A stretch of 64,000 nt of DNA from Thalassovita autumnalis (GTDB lineage: Bacteria; Pseudomonadota; Alphaproteobacteria; Rhodobacterales; Rhodobacteraceae). The notes beneath the pieces were generated by a model. It searched no databases, had not been told where the DNA came from, and saw nothing but the letters and a program-made list of their open reading frames with translations. The translations under genes and the position numbers were made by a program. Location of the stretch: positions 186,001 through 250,000 of the forward strand of contig NZ_CYSB01000041.1 in the NCBI RefSeq assembly GCF_001458255.1, in the 5' to 3' direction. This document shows positions 53,636 through 61,419 of the stretch, one piece after another; the first letter of the stretch is position 1, and every line of letters starts with the position of its first letter.

Positions 53636-54306
53636 AACACGATCGCAATCTACACAGCTCGTCACGGCAAGCTGGTCACGGGCGGCCGAAACGCGTTATG
53701 TCCGTGCAGCAGGCGCTGGAATGGGCGTTTCGCGTTGAGCATGCGCAGCTGGAACTGCCTGAGCCACCCGATCCAGAACGTGGTCAAGGATTTGGCTTCG
53801 GTCTCGAATACGTGCTCATGCAGCGGGCGGCGCTGGGCTGCAAAATCGATGGCGGCCAGTACAAGATGGGCACCTACACCCACGAGGATGCCGAAGTGAT
53901 CGCTGCGACCGTTGCCGGGATACCCGACAACCTCGGCGGTAAGCGCATGGCGATCCGCGTGGCTGAACTCGCTCGCGCTGGGCTTACGCCCGATTGGATG
54001 CCAGGGGCTGTACCGCGCTGCGTGCCGGTCGAGATGAAGCGCAACCGTCATGGGGATCATGCAACGACCGTGGTGGTGGGCACCGAGCGTGTGCTGTCGC
54101 GCGGCAAGTGGCGGACCGTGGAGGTTCGGGCCTGTCCGGTGATGTTTCGGCCGGATGCCAGGCAAATTGAGGCGGCGCGGCGTGCATACGCTGAATGGTG
54201 GCGAGCGCTAGTCTGGACCCGAGATGGGCTCGCCGCCGGCGGCATGTTAAAGGACATCAATGTGACAAGCCTGACACCGAAGGCCAGGCCTTGGGAAACT
54301 AAGTGA
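53632..54306 (+). CDS. Unknown phage early-operon protein
   Basis: A 224-residue soluble protein coupled to the initiator-like gene by ATGA overlap. Residues about 20-60 are helical (VMSVQQALEWAFRVEHAQLEL). Residues about 60-130 contain GFGLEYVLMQRAALGCKIDGG and TYTHEDAEVIAATVAGI. The C-terminal part has aromatic and basic residues (RRAYAEWWRALVWTRDG). No known domain was recognised. Similar proteins sit in the replication region of Rhodobacterales phages by my recollection, but no function is assigned. Confidence 0.7.
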   Translation: MKHDRNLHSSSRQAGHGRPKRVMSVQQALEWAFRVEHAQLELPEPPDPERGQGFGFGLEYVLMQRAALGCKIDGGQYKMGTYTHEDAEVIAATVAGIPDNLGGKRMAIRVAELARAGLTPDWMPGAVPRCVPVEMKRNRHGDHATTVVVGTERVLSRGKWRTVEVRACPVMFRPDARQIEAARRAYAEWWRALVWTRDGLAAGGMLKDINVTSLTPKARPWETK

Positions 54307-54410
54307 CGACCATATTTTTGCGGCTGACATTAAATTCAACTGATCTGGATGAACTGCTGGCTTCGGTAAGTCAGCTTCGAAACCTCAGCGACCCAGAGTG
54401 GTACCAATTG
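54303..54410 (+). pseudogene. 5' remnant of a phage ORF cut by cargo insertion
   Basis: A GTG start overlaps the preceding stop (GTGA), the coupling used throughout this operon. The first 30-35 codons (MTTIFLRLTLNSTDLDELL and on) look coding, but the frame then runs into the antisense of the rsgA end, whose stop is at 54414. The phage gene was probably truncated when the rsgA-containing block inserted. The intact downstream part is not in the window. Confidence 0.5.
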
Positions 54411-54413
54411 GAA

Positions 54414-55490
54414 CTATCTATCTCGATCCGCTTTCGCTTTCACCGCGCTGCGCACCAGTTTGCCAAACGCACGATCCTTTTCGCGGCGTTCCGCAAGACT
54501 GGATGAGTTGAAAGCGTCCTCAGCCTGCAGTTTACGCCAGCGGGCGAGGCGCGCGGGGTCGAGGCTGTCATTCTCGATGACGGTTTGGACGGCGCATCCG
54601 GGTTCGGTCTCATGCCGGCAGTCGGCGAAGCGGCACTTGGCGGCCAGCGCCTCGATATCCTCGAACACGTCGGCGATGCCCGCGGCGGCGTCGGTCAGTT
54701 GAAGCTCGCGCATGCCCGGCGTGTCGAGGACGAGGCAGCCGCCGGGGGTGGCGTGCAGCTCGCGCCGGGTCGTGGTGTGCCGGCCCCTCGCGTCGTCCTC
54801 GCGGATGCCCTGTGTGGCGATGGCCTGAGTGCCGAGGAGCGCGTTGGTGAGGGTCGACTTGCCCACGCCAGAGGAGCCGAGGAAAGCGACCGTCCTTCCT
54901 GGTTTGCACCAGTCGGCCAGCGCCGCCGTCGGTTCTTCGCCGCGAGCGTCGAGCGCCACGACGGGCACGCGGTCCGATACCTTCCGCGCCTCTTCGACAT
55001 AGGGCGTGGGGTCTTCGGCGAGGTCCGCCTTGGTCAGCACGATCACCGGCTCGATCCCGGCCTCGAAGGCCAGCGCGACATAGCGCTCCAGCCGCGCCAC
55101 GTTGAAATCCTGGTTGCAGGAGGTGACGACGAACACCGTATCGATGTTCGCCGCGATCAGCTGCACCTCGCGGCCCGTGCCCGGTGCGCGGCGCTTGATG
55201 AGGCTCTTGCGCTCCAGCACGCGGCTCGACCGGGGGCGCGCGCGATCGTAGAGCAGCCAGTCGCCGACCGTCGCTTCGGGCCCCGGAGGGATCGTCTCGT
55301 CGATGCCGTCGCCCACCACCTGCAACCCGCTGCGATGCACGGCCACGACGCGGACTGGCGGCGTTTCGGTCAATGCACCGGCGTCGATCTGGCTTGCGAA
55401 GGCCGGGCCCCAGCCCAGCCCCTCAAGGGCCGTGGGTTCTCGCCTTGGTGGTTTGCCACCCGGCAGGAAGGCGGAGTAGTCGCGGACCAT
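54414..55490 (-). CDS. rsgA: Ribosome small-subunit-dependent GTPase RsgA
   Basis: A 358-residue circularly permuted GTPase that proofreads 30S maturation. An N-terminal OB-like domain (about 30-105) precedes G4 (VLTKADL, about 152), then G1 GSSGVGKST (about 204-212) and G3 DTPGMREL (near 257). The zinc-binding C-terminal part has CRFADCRHETEPGC near 285-300. Order G4-G5-G1-G2-G3 is the RsgA hallmark and all motifs are intact. It is the last gene of a three-gene minus-strand set inside the phage element; a chromosomal rsgA is expected elsewhere. Confidence 0.92.
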   Translation of the reverse strand: MVRDYSAFLPGGKPPRREPTALEGLGWGPAFASQIDAGALTETPPVRVVAVHRSGLQVVGDGIDETIPPGPEATVGDWLLYDRARPRSSRVLERKSLIKRRAPGTGREVQLIAANIDTVFVVTSCNQDFNVARLERYVALAFEAGIEPVIVLTKADLAEDPTPYVEEARKVSDRVPVVALDARGEEPTAALADWCKPGRTVAFLGSSGVGKSTLTNALLGTQAIATQGIREDDARGRHTTTRRELHATPGGCLVLDTPGMRELQLTDAAAGIADVFEDIEALAAKCRFADCRHETEPGCAVQTVIENDSLDPARLARWRKLQAEDAFNSSSLAERREKDRAFGKLVRSAVKAKADRDR

Positions 55491-55494
55491 AGGC

Positions 55495-56034
55495 CTACCA
55501 GAGCGCGGGGTCGTCGAAGGCCGCGACGCAGCGGGCAGGGCCGCGTAGCGGCGTCAGCGGCGCCTCGGTCAGGGACTGGGCGATCCAGCCCTGCGGCTGG
55601 TTCAGTGGCTGCGGCGCAGGAAGATCGGCCTCCGAGACGGGCTCGAACCCGACACGACCGTAGAACGCGGGATCGCCGTAGGTGACCGCGATGTCCACGC
55701 CCTCTTGCCGGAGCGCGTCGAGACCGTGGGCGATCAGCCGTTGCCCGATGCCCTTGCCCTGATGTGCCGTTGCCACGGCCACGGGGGCCATCATGAAGAC
55801 CGTGCGCGGATCGCCCTCGTAGGTGAGGCGCGTGAAGAAGATGCCGCCGACAAGCGTGCCGTCCTCCCAAGCGGTGAACACGCGCAGATCCCCGGCGGGC
55901 GTCTCCGCGATCAGCCGGCGTGCGAGGGCGCCGATCAGCGCGCCTTCCTCCGTGCCCTCCGAGGCAGTGAAGGTCGACGCGAAGAGTTCCACAATCGCCT
56001 CGGCGTGGGTGGTGTAGTCCGTCGAATAGTCCAT
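55495..56034 (-). CDS. GNAT-family N-acetyltransferase
   Basis: A 179-residue acetyl-CoA-dependent acetyltransferase. The acetyl-CoA site VATAHQGKGIGQRLIAHGLDAL (about 84-105) has the Q/RxxGxG/A pattern. VAVTYGDPAFYGRVGFEPV near 113-132 is the family C-terminal strand and helix. The yhbS-like layout (FTASEGTEEGALIGALARRLI) is seen in several roseobacter paralogs. It ends 4 bp before the rsgA start. The substrate may be a protein N-terminus, an antibiotic or a small amine; not decidable. Confidence 0.88.
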   Translation of the reverse strand: MDYSTDYTTHAEAIVELFASTFTASEGTEEGALIGALARRLIAETPAGDLRVFTAWEDGTLVGGIFFTRLTYEGDPRTVFMMAPVAVATAHQGKGIGQRLIAHGLDALRQEGVDIAVTYGDPAFYGRVGFEPVSEADLPAPQPLNQPQGWIAQSLTEAPLTPLRGPARCVAAFDDPALW

Positions 56035-56063
56035 TTCTTTATCCTCTCTGGTGCTTGGTGGGG

Positions 56064-57233
56064 TCAGGCCCGTTCCAGCACGAACATCTCGTAACCGAAC
56101 TGCCCGCGTCCGGCCTGATTCACGGCGATCTCGCGGCGCAGGTCGTCTAGGACACGGCTCCCCGCGAGATCCGGCTCCAAGGCCTCAAGCCGCGTGGCGA
56201 GTGGGCGGTAGTAGGTGTCCATGGCCTCGCGGCCCATGTCGAAATGGCCGAGGACGCGGTAGCCTGCGCGCTTTGCCTGTGCGACGCGCGTCGAAGGCGT
56301 CGCCATTACGGGGTATTCTGCGGCCCAGAAGGAGCGGACCTCATCGTCGGGTTTGCCGGTCCGCCAGACCATGTCGGAGAACACGAGAACGCCACCGGGG
56401 CGCAGGAGCGCCCGCCAGTCCACAAGCGCCTTTTCCACGCCGAGGACATAGGCGCTGCCCTCGGACCAGATCACATCCCAGGGATGCTCGGGGGCGGGAA
56501 TTGCGGCCATGTCGACGCACTGCACTTCGATCCGCTCGGCGAACCCTCCCACAGCGATCCGCGACCTTAGCTTGTTGAGCGCGACTTCGGCGGTGTCGGT
56601 GGCCGTGATCCTCGCGCGTGTCGCCTCGGCCAGCGTCATCGTCGCCATGCCGGGGCCGCAGCCGATCTCGAAGATCGTCTCGGGCGCGAAAGGCACCAGT
56701 GTCAGCGCGCGGCGTGTTGCCTCGGCCGTTCCCGGGCCCCACCAGTCGAGACCGGCGAACACCTCCATGAACACGGCCATGTAGGCGTCATGGGCGTTCA
56801 TGTCCTTGGACACCAGCGCGACCAGCCCGGCCTCCGCGCTGGAAAACCCCTGTGACATGAGCCAAGCGCGGTGCAGATCGGGTGCGACGCGCTCGACCTC
56901 TTCGTGCCAGTCCTTAAGGCTCGACTGTCCGAGCAGAGCCGCCAGAAGGTCGCGCGACTTGCGCTTTTCGGCGATCTCGCGCTCCACTGTCTCGAGGCGC
57001 TGTCCCAGCATCTCGCGGTCGAGCTTGCCATCGAGGCAGGCCTGACATTCCTGAAGGCTCAGCCCGCCCGCTTGCAGTTGCTGCATCAGCCGCAGCCGCT
57101 GTCGATCGGCGTCGGTGTAGACGCGATAGCCGTTCGCTTGGCGTTTGCCCTTCAGCAGCCCCAGTTTCTCGTAATAGAGCAGCGTCGCGCGTGACAGGCC
57201 CACGCTCTCTGCCAGTTCAGAAATGTGATACAT
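56064..57233 (-). CDS. MerR-family DNA-binding domain fused to a SAM-dependent methyltransferase
   Basis: A 389-residue two-domain protein. Residues 1-70 form a MerR winged helix-turn-helix (MYHISELAESVGLSRATLLYYEKLGLL), with a coiled-coil linker to about 110 (LETVEREIAEKRKSRDLLAALL). A class I methyltransferase fold spans about 180-380: motif I EIGCGPGMATMTLAEATRA near 187-205, DVIWSEGSAYVLGVEKAL and RPGGVLVFSDMVW. MerR proteins normally carry small ligand pockets; here the C-terminal half is an enzyme. A MerR-spaced promoter precedes it. It starts the minus-strand trio with the GNAT and rsgA genes. Confidence 0.85.
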   Translation of the reverse strand: MYHISELAESVGLSRATLLYYEKLGLLKGKRQANGYRVYTDADRQRLRLMQQLQAGGLSLQECQACLDGKLDREMLGQRLETVEREIAEKRKSRDLLAALLGQSSLKDWHEEVERVAPDLHRAWLMSQGFSSAEAGLVALVSKDMNAHDAYMAVFMEVFAGLDWWGPGTAEATRRALTLVPFAPETIFEIGCGPGMATMTLAEATRARITATDTAEVALNKLRSRIAVGGFAERIEVQCVDMAAIPAPEHPWDVIWSEGSAYVLGVEKALVDWRALLRPGGVLVFSDMVWRTGKPDDEVRSFWAAEYPVMATPSTRVAQAKRAGYRVLGHFDMGREAMDTYYRPLATRLEALEPDLAGSRVLDDLRREIAVNQAGRGQFGYEMFVLERA

Positions 57234-57276
57234 TCGCCAACTCGTCTGCCTACATCGAATCACAAAAGTTGAGTGC

Positions 57277-57307
57277 CTTCTAAGGTGTGAAGCTATAGAC
57301 AGGTCAA
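57277..57307 (-). promoter_or_regulatory. MerR-type promoter of the methyltransferase fusion gene
   Basis: On the minus strand TTGACC (57307-57302) and TAGAAG (57282-57277) are separated by 19 bp, the over-long spacer MerR activators correct. The start codon is about 45 bp downstream. An inverted GAAGCTA (57289-57295) / TAGCTTC (57327-57333) pair overlaps the region. Confidence 0.45.
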
Positions 57308-57473
57308 GTTTGATGTAGCTGAGAGTTAGCTTCGTCCTTTTACCCGACCTTCTCGTATGACAGTCGCAACGCGTGACAACTTCTCTGCCAAGCGCCTGAA
57401 AACCAAAGCGGGACTGGAATTTGTGTAAGCTTCGTGCTACATATACCTGCAATATGAAGCGCCAAGGTTACAA

Positions 57474-57809
57474 ATGCCCACTCCACACACCCCTCCAGCG
57501 GCCGTGCGCCGCGCCCTTCGGAAGCTCGGCGCGGACATCCAGGATGCCAGACGCCGCCGAAAGCTGCCTATGGCAGTCGTCGCAGAACGTGCGTTCACAT
57601 CCCGATCGACCCTGCAACGGGTCGAAGCTGGCGACACCAATGTGAGCATAGGCATCTACGCTGGCGTCTTGCAGGCCCTCGGCCTACTCGAAGGTCTGGG
57701 GCAAGTGGCCGACATAAGCAATGACAGCGTCGGACAAGCACTGGCCAGCGCCGATCTGCCCAAGCATGTTCATCTCAAACGCCCAACGAGGTCGTCTCAG
57801 GATGGCTGA
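57474..57809 (+). CDS. hipB: HipB-like antitoxin, XRE helix-turn-helix
   Basis: A 111-residue DNA-binding antitoxin. The XRE-type helix-turn-helix is at about 19-68 (LGADIQDARRRRKLPMAVVAERAFTSRSTLQRVEAG). The C-terminal tail (about 85-111) is acidic to polar and would reach the toxin. It overlaps the hipA start by 8 bp, the usual hipBA layout. Upstream, GCTTC and GAAGC arms flank the putative promoter (57429-57460) as a possible autoregulation site. It is divergent from the MerR-methyltransferase gene. Confidence 0.85.
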   Translation: MPTPHTPPAAVRRALRKLGADIQDARRRRKLPMAVVAERAFTSRSTLQRVEAGDTNVSIGIYAGVLQALGLLEGLGQVADISNDSVGQALASADLPKHVHLKRPTRSSQDG

Positions 57810-59049
57810 TTTCGAGGTGCATATCGACCTCCAAGGCGGCGCTCGACTAATCGGATTAGCGCGCAGCAACCGTGTTCGCGGCACGGAAACGATCCTGTTC
57901 GAATATGACAGCAGCTGGCTAAACGACTCCGACCGCTTCTCATTGGAACCGGCTCTCGCTCTGACGCGCGGCACCTTCGCTCCTCCTGCTGGTCTTGTAA
58001 CCTTTGGATCCCTCACTGATTCAGCACCGGATACATGGGGGCGACGCCTGATGCAGCGCGCTGAGCGCCGAGTTGCCGCTCGCGAATGCCGCGCCGTCCG
58101 AACTCTGACTGAAAGCGATTACCTCTTGGGCGTCGCAGACGAAACGCGCCTAGGTGCACTTCGCTTCCGATGGGTTGGTGAAGAACGCTTTGAAGCGCCG
58201 ATCCGTGCTGGCGTGCCAGCCTTGATAGAGCTCGGTCGCCTTCTTGAGATCACCGAGCGCATCTTGCGCGACGAAGAAACAGACGAAGACCTCCAACTGA
58301 TTTTTGCTCCGGGCTCGTCACTCGGTGGCGCGCGGCCGAAAGCCTCAGTCATCGATCAACATGGCCACCTCGCTATCGCGAAGTTTCCAAAGGAAACCGA
58401 CGATTACAGCATCGAGACCTGGGAAGAGATTGCACTGCGGTTAGCCAAGCAAGCGGGCATAGATACGCCACAGCACGCGCTAATCGAGGTAGCAGGCAAG
58501 GCCGTCATGCTGTCACGGCGCTTTGATAGAGACGGCGAGCGCCGCATACCCTTCCTATCTGCAATGGCGATGCTGGGTGCGAAGGACGGCGAGGGCGGCA
58601 GCTATCCAGAGATAGTGGACGCCATTGCTCGTCATGGCGCGCAGGGAAAAAAAGACGCGCACGCACTTTACCGGCGGGTGACATTCAATGTGCTGATCTC
58701 CAATGTCGATGATCATCTGCGCAACCACGGCTTTCTGTGGCTAGGGAAGACAGGGTGGTCGCTTTCGCCCGCCTATGACCTCAACCCTGTTCCAGCAGAT
58801 CTGAAGGCGCGCGTCCTTACGACAAACATAGATCTGGACGAGGGCACTTGCTCCATAGATCTGCTCGAGGCTGCAGCGGAATATTTTGCTCTCACGCTGC
58901 CGCAGGCCCGTGAAATTATCAAAGAAGTGGCCACGGTGACAGCCACCTGGCGCGATACCGCTAAAGCCGTTGGCGCCCGGTCGGCCGAGATCACGCGCAT
59001 GGCAAGTGCCTTCGAACACGACGACCTCAAAAGAGCGCTAGCGCTATGA
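57802..59049 (+). CDS. hipA: HipA-like serine/threonine kinase toxin
   Basis: A 415-residue HipA-fold kinase that in E. coli phosphorylates glutamyl-tRNA synthetase and stops growth. The N-subdomain (about 1-95) has PDTWGRRLMQRAERR; the Gly-rich ATP loop is GSSLGGARPKAS near 172-183. The catalytic loop ISNVDDHLRNHGF near 299-311 carries Asp and Asn, and SPAYDLNP near 322-329 replaces the DFG motif. All catalytic residues are present, so the toxin should be active. It overlaps hipB and is followed by a HigA-like gene. Confidence 0.9.
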   Translation: MADFEVHIDLQGGARLIGLARSNRVRGTETILFEYDSSWLNDSDRFSLEPALALTRGTFAPPAGLVTFGSLTDSAPDTWGRRLMQRAERRVAARECRAVRTLTESDYLLGVADETRLGALRFRWVGEERFEAPIRAGVPALIELGRLLEITERILRDEETDEDLQLIFAPGSSLGGARPKASVIDQHGHLAIAKFPKETDDYSIETWEEIALRLAKQAGIDTPQHALIEVAGKAVMLSRRFDRDGERRIPFLSAMAMLGAKDGEGGSYPEIVDAIARHGAQGKKDAHALYRRVTFNVLISNVDDHLRNHGFLWLGKTGWSLSPAYDLNPVPADLKARVLTTNIDLDEGTCSIDLLEAAAEYFALTLPQAREIIKEVATVTATWRDTAKAVGARSAEITRMASAFEHDDLKRALAL

Positions 59050-59125
59050 CAAGAACATCGGGTGGCAGCTCCGGCCCCATTACGCTCAATTGAACACGTT
59101 TCAAACGAAAGCAGAGACCAAGACT

Positions 59126-59515
59126 ATGAACCTCCGCGCCATCCGAACCGATGAAGATCTGGATTGGGCGCTTGCGGAAATCGAACAATACTTCGATGCA
59201 CCGCCTGCGCCTGGAACGGAAGAAGCCGATCGCTTCGACATCCTTACCGATCTCATCGAAGCCTACGAGAACCGTGAATACCCCATCGAGGCGCTCGATC
59301 CGATCGAGACGCTCAAGATCTTCATGGACATAAAAAAGAAGAAGCAAAGTGATCTGGCCGAGCTGGTGGGCGGCAAGTCTCGCGCGTCCGAAATCATGAA
59401 CCGCAAGCGCCCGCTGACCCTGCGCATGATCCAGAAGATCAACACCAGCTGGAAAATCCCAGCTGCGTCCCTGATCGCACCCTACCACCTCGAGGCCAAC
59501 GGTGAGAGGGCCTGA
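59126..59515 (+). CDS. Orphan HigA-like antitoxin with HTH domain
   Basis: A 129-residue protein. The N-terminal part (about 1-60) is acidic with EDLDWALAEIEQYF. The C-terminal XRE/HigA helix-turn-helix is at about 75-120 (MDIKKKKQSDLAELVGGKSRASEIMNRKRPLTLRMIQKI). HigA antitoxins normally follow a HigB toxin, but the 76 bp upstream holds only a 15-codon frame (59046-59093) overlapping the hipA stop. It is either a solitary antitoxin or a third component of the hipBA locus. Confidence 0.8.
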   Translation: MNLRAIRTDEDLDWALAEIEQYFDAPPAPGTEEADRFDILTDLIEAYENREYPIEALDPIETLKIFMDIKKKKQSDLAELVGGKSRASEIMNRKRPLTLRMIQKINTSWKIPAASLIAPYHLEANGERA

Positions 59516-59601
59516 CCCCCCTCCCATGGTTCCTCCCCGGGCTTTTGCGTATACGGGCGTACTCAGCGCGCAAGTTTCCTAGCGTCTGGCCTTTTCACCG
59601 G

Positions 59602-59733
59602 GGAATCCACCTGGAAGCCAGCACGCGGGCAACGCGCAAAAACCTGACTCATTATCAAAGGGTTACGCATCTCAGAGCCCTTTCAGGTGGATTCCACCGA
59701 GGAATCCAAGGAAGCCACCTTTCGTGGAAGCCA
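59602..59733. repeat. Cluster of GGAA(T/G)CCA motifs with a 12-bp inverted repeat
   Basis: GGAATCCA or GGAAGCCA occurs at 59602, 59613, 59701, 59710 and 59726, plus TGGATTCC in reverse at 59688-59695. GGAATCCACCTG (59602-59613) and CAGGTGGATTCC (59684-59695) form a perfect 12-bp inverted repeat. The cluster marks the right edge of the cargo block. Confidence 0.75.
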
Positions 59734-59775
59734 CCGCCCCTTTAAGAAGCCATTGATTCAAAACAGAAAACGGAT

Positions 59776-59857
59776 TGACATTTCTAGCCCCCTTGACCTA
59801 TCAAAGAAACATCGAAGATTTGCGCCCAGAGGAGAACCTCACGGGCGCTTTTGTTTT
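59776..59857 (+). terminator. Promoter-like pair followed at once by a terminator
   Basis: TTGACA (59776-59781) and TATCAA (59800-59805) are 18 bp apart. About 17 bp later GCGCCC (59822-59827) pairs with GGGCGC (59843-59848), enclosing GAGG/CCTC, and is followed by TTTTGTTTTT. Transcription from this promoter would give an RNA of about 45 nt, or the terminator may simply end the hipBA-higA transcript. Confidence 0.65.
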
Positions 59858-59941
59858 TCCGGCACCGCGATCGCTGACACGCCCATGCATTTGGAGCTGG
59901 CTTCAGCATGCCTTGCCTGCAGCCAGTGAGCGTCCCGCCCC

Positions 59942-61204
59942 ATGGATCTTGTCTTTGCGCCGCGCCAGATCGAGCTCTGGCCGATCGAGAAGCTGCGCCC
60001 TTATGCCAAGAACGCGAAGATCCATGGCGAGGCCCAGATTGCGAAGATTGCGGCCAGCATGGCCAAGTTCGGATGGACCGTACCATGCTTGGTCGCTGAC
60101 GACGGCGAGTTGATTGCGGGCCATGGGCGTGTGCTGGCAGCCGGCGCGCTGGGCCTGACCGAGGCCCCTGTCATCCGGCTTGGCCATCTTGATGAAGCGG
60201 AGCGGCGCGCTTACCGGATTGCCGATAACAAGCTGACCGAGCTTGGCGAATGGGACGAGGCGATGCTGCGCGATGAGATCGCGGGGCTCTTGGCGGAAGA
60301 CTTCGACCTCGATCTCCTGGGCTTTTCGGATGAGGATCTGGATGCTCTTCTGCAGGATCCAGAGACGGTGAGCGACGATGGGGCCGTTGAGGGCGAGGAT
60401 GATATCCCGGAGCCGCCGGTTAACCCGGTGTCGGTGGCAGGCGACCTTTGGCAGCTTGGATCGCATCGACTGATCTGCGGTGACAGCACCAGCGCCGATG
60501 TGGTTGGGCGCCTCCTGGGCAGCATCAAACCGTTGCTGATGGTGACTGACCCACCCTACGGCGTGGAATACGACCCGTCCTGGCGCAACCAAGCGGGCGC
60601 GGCCAAGACGAAACGCACAGGCAAGGTGCTGAATGACGACCGCGCAGATTGGCGCGAGGCTTGGTCCCTCTTTCCCGGCGATGTGGCCTATATCTGGCAT
60701 GGCGCGCTTCATGCAGCGACTGTGGCCGACAGTCTAATTGCCGCCGGTTTCGCCATCCGCTCCCAGATCATCTGGGCAAAGGATCGGCTGGTACTCAGCC
60801 GCGGCGACTATCACTGGCAGCATGAGCCCTGCTGGTATGCAGTGCGTGCCAAGGGCAAAGGTCACTGGGCCGGCGATCGCAAACAAACCACGCTCTGGCA
60901 GATCGCCAACAAGGACCAGGATGCCGAGACCGTACACGGCACGCAAAAACCGGTCGAATGCATGCGCCGTCCGATCTTAAACAACTCAAGCCCCGGCCAA
61001 GCAGTCTATGAGCCGTTCATGGGATCGGGCACCACGCTGATCGCGGCTGAGACCACCGGGCGCATTTGCTACGGCGTCGAGTTGAACCCGGTTTATGTCG
61101 ATGTCGCTATCGAACGCTGGCAAGCCTTCACCGGCGAGGAGGCAGTTCTGACAGACAGCGGGGAGAGTTTCGCAAGCCTTAAATCCAAGCGGCTAGCAGC
61201 GTGA
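59942..61204 (+). CDS. ParB-N domain fused to a beta-class DNA methyltransferase
   Basis: A 420-residue phage-type enzyme. Residues about 10-115 are a ParB/Srx-like domain (IEKLRPYAKNAKIHGEAQI, DGELIAGHGRVLAAGALG, RAYRIADNKLTELGEWD). A linker precedes the amino-methyltransferase domain: motif IV DPPYGVEY near 202-209 and motif I FMGSGTTLIAAE near 359-370. The IV-before-I order is beta class (N6-adenine or N4-cytosine). No cognate restriction gene is present, so it probably protects or marks phage DNA. The next gene starts at its stop. Confidence 0.92.
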   Translation: MDLVFAPRQIELWPIEKLRPYAKNAKIHGEAQIAKIAASMAKFGWTVPCLVADDGELIAGHGRVLAAGALGLTEAPVIRLGHLDEAERRAYRIADNKLTELGEWDEAMLRDEIAGLLAEDFDLDLLGFSDEDLDALLQDPETVSDDGAVEGEDDIPEPPVNPVSVAGDLWQLGSHRLICGDSTSADVVGRLLGSIKPLLMVTDPPYGVEYDPSWRNQAGAAKTKRTGKVLNDDRADWREAWSLFPGDVAYIWHGALHAATVADSLIAAGFAIRSQIIWAKDRLVLSRGDYHWQHEPCWYAVRAKGKGHWAGDRKQTTLWQIANKDQDAETVHGTQKPVECMRRPILNNSSPGQAVYEPFMGSGTTLIAAETTGRICYGVELNPVYVDVAIERWQAFTGEEAVLTDSGESFASLKSKRLAA

Positions 61205-61410
61205 TGCAGTCGCGTCGCCAATCGCTGATTGAAGCGATCACCAACGTCGTGGTCGGTTATGCTTTGGCCGTGATCACCCAGATCGTGGTGTTCCCATGGT
61301 TTGGACTGCAGGTTAGCCTTGGCGACAATCTTGCGATCGGCGCGCTGTTTGTGATGATCTCCTTGCTGCGCAGCTATGCTCTGCGCCGGCTGTTCGAGCG
61401 CTGGCGATGA
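61204..61410 (+). CDS. Small two-helix membrane protein (DUF7220-like)
   Basis: A 68-residue protein with membrane helices at about 11-31 and 40-58 and an arginine-rich tail (RSYALRRLFERWR). Its start overlaps the methyltransferase stop by one base, so it is coupled. It matches, from memory, a family of very small phage proteins next to ParB-methyltransferase genes. Function unknown; membrane location suggests a role in lysis timing or superinfection control. Confidence 0.75.
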   Translation: MQSRRQSLIEAITNVVVGYALAVITQIVVFPWFGLQVSLGDNLAIGALFVMISLLRSYALRRLFERWR

Positions 61411-61419
61411 CTGGCGGGC

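Larger units (their letters stand above)
59516..59941. other. Non-coding region with repeats and a short promoter-terminator unit
   Basis: About 425 bp between the HigA-like gene and the methyltransferase gene without a credible coding frame. It holds the GGAAKCCA repeat cluster (59602-59733), a TTGACA/TATCAA promoter (59776-59805) and a strong terminator (59822-59857). Those are listed separately. Confidence 0.6.

Noticed and set aside
59046-59093. A 15-codon frame overlapping the hipA stop as a toxin gene
   Set aside because: Too short and featureless to call; kept only as an observation in the hipBA-HigA finding.
59775-60113. A 112-codon plus-strand frame over the terminator region
   Set aside because: It crosses a strong terminator and the start of the methyltransferase gene in another frame.
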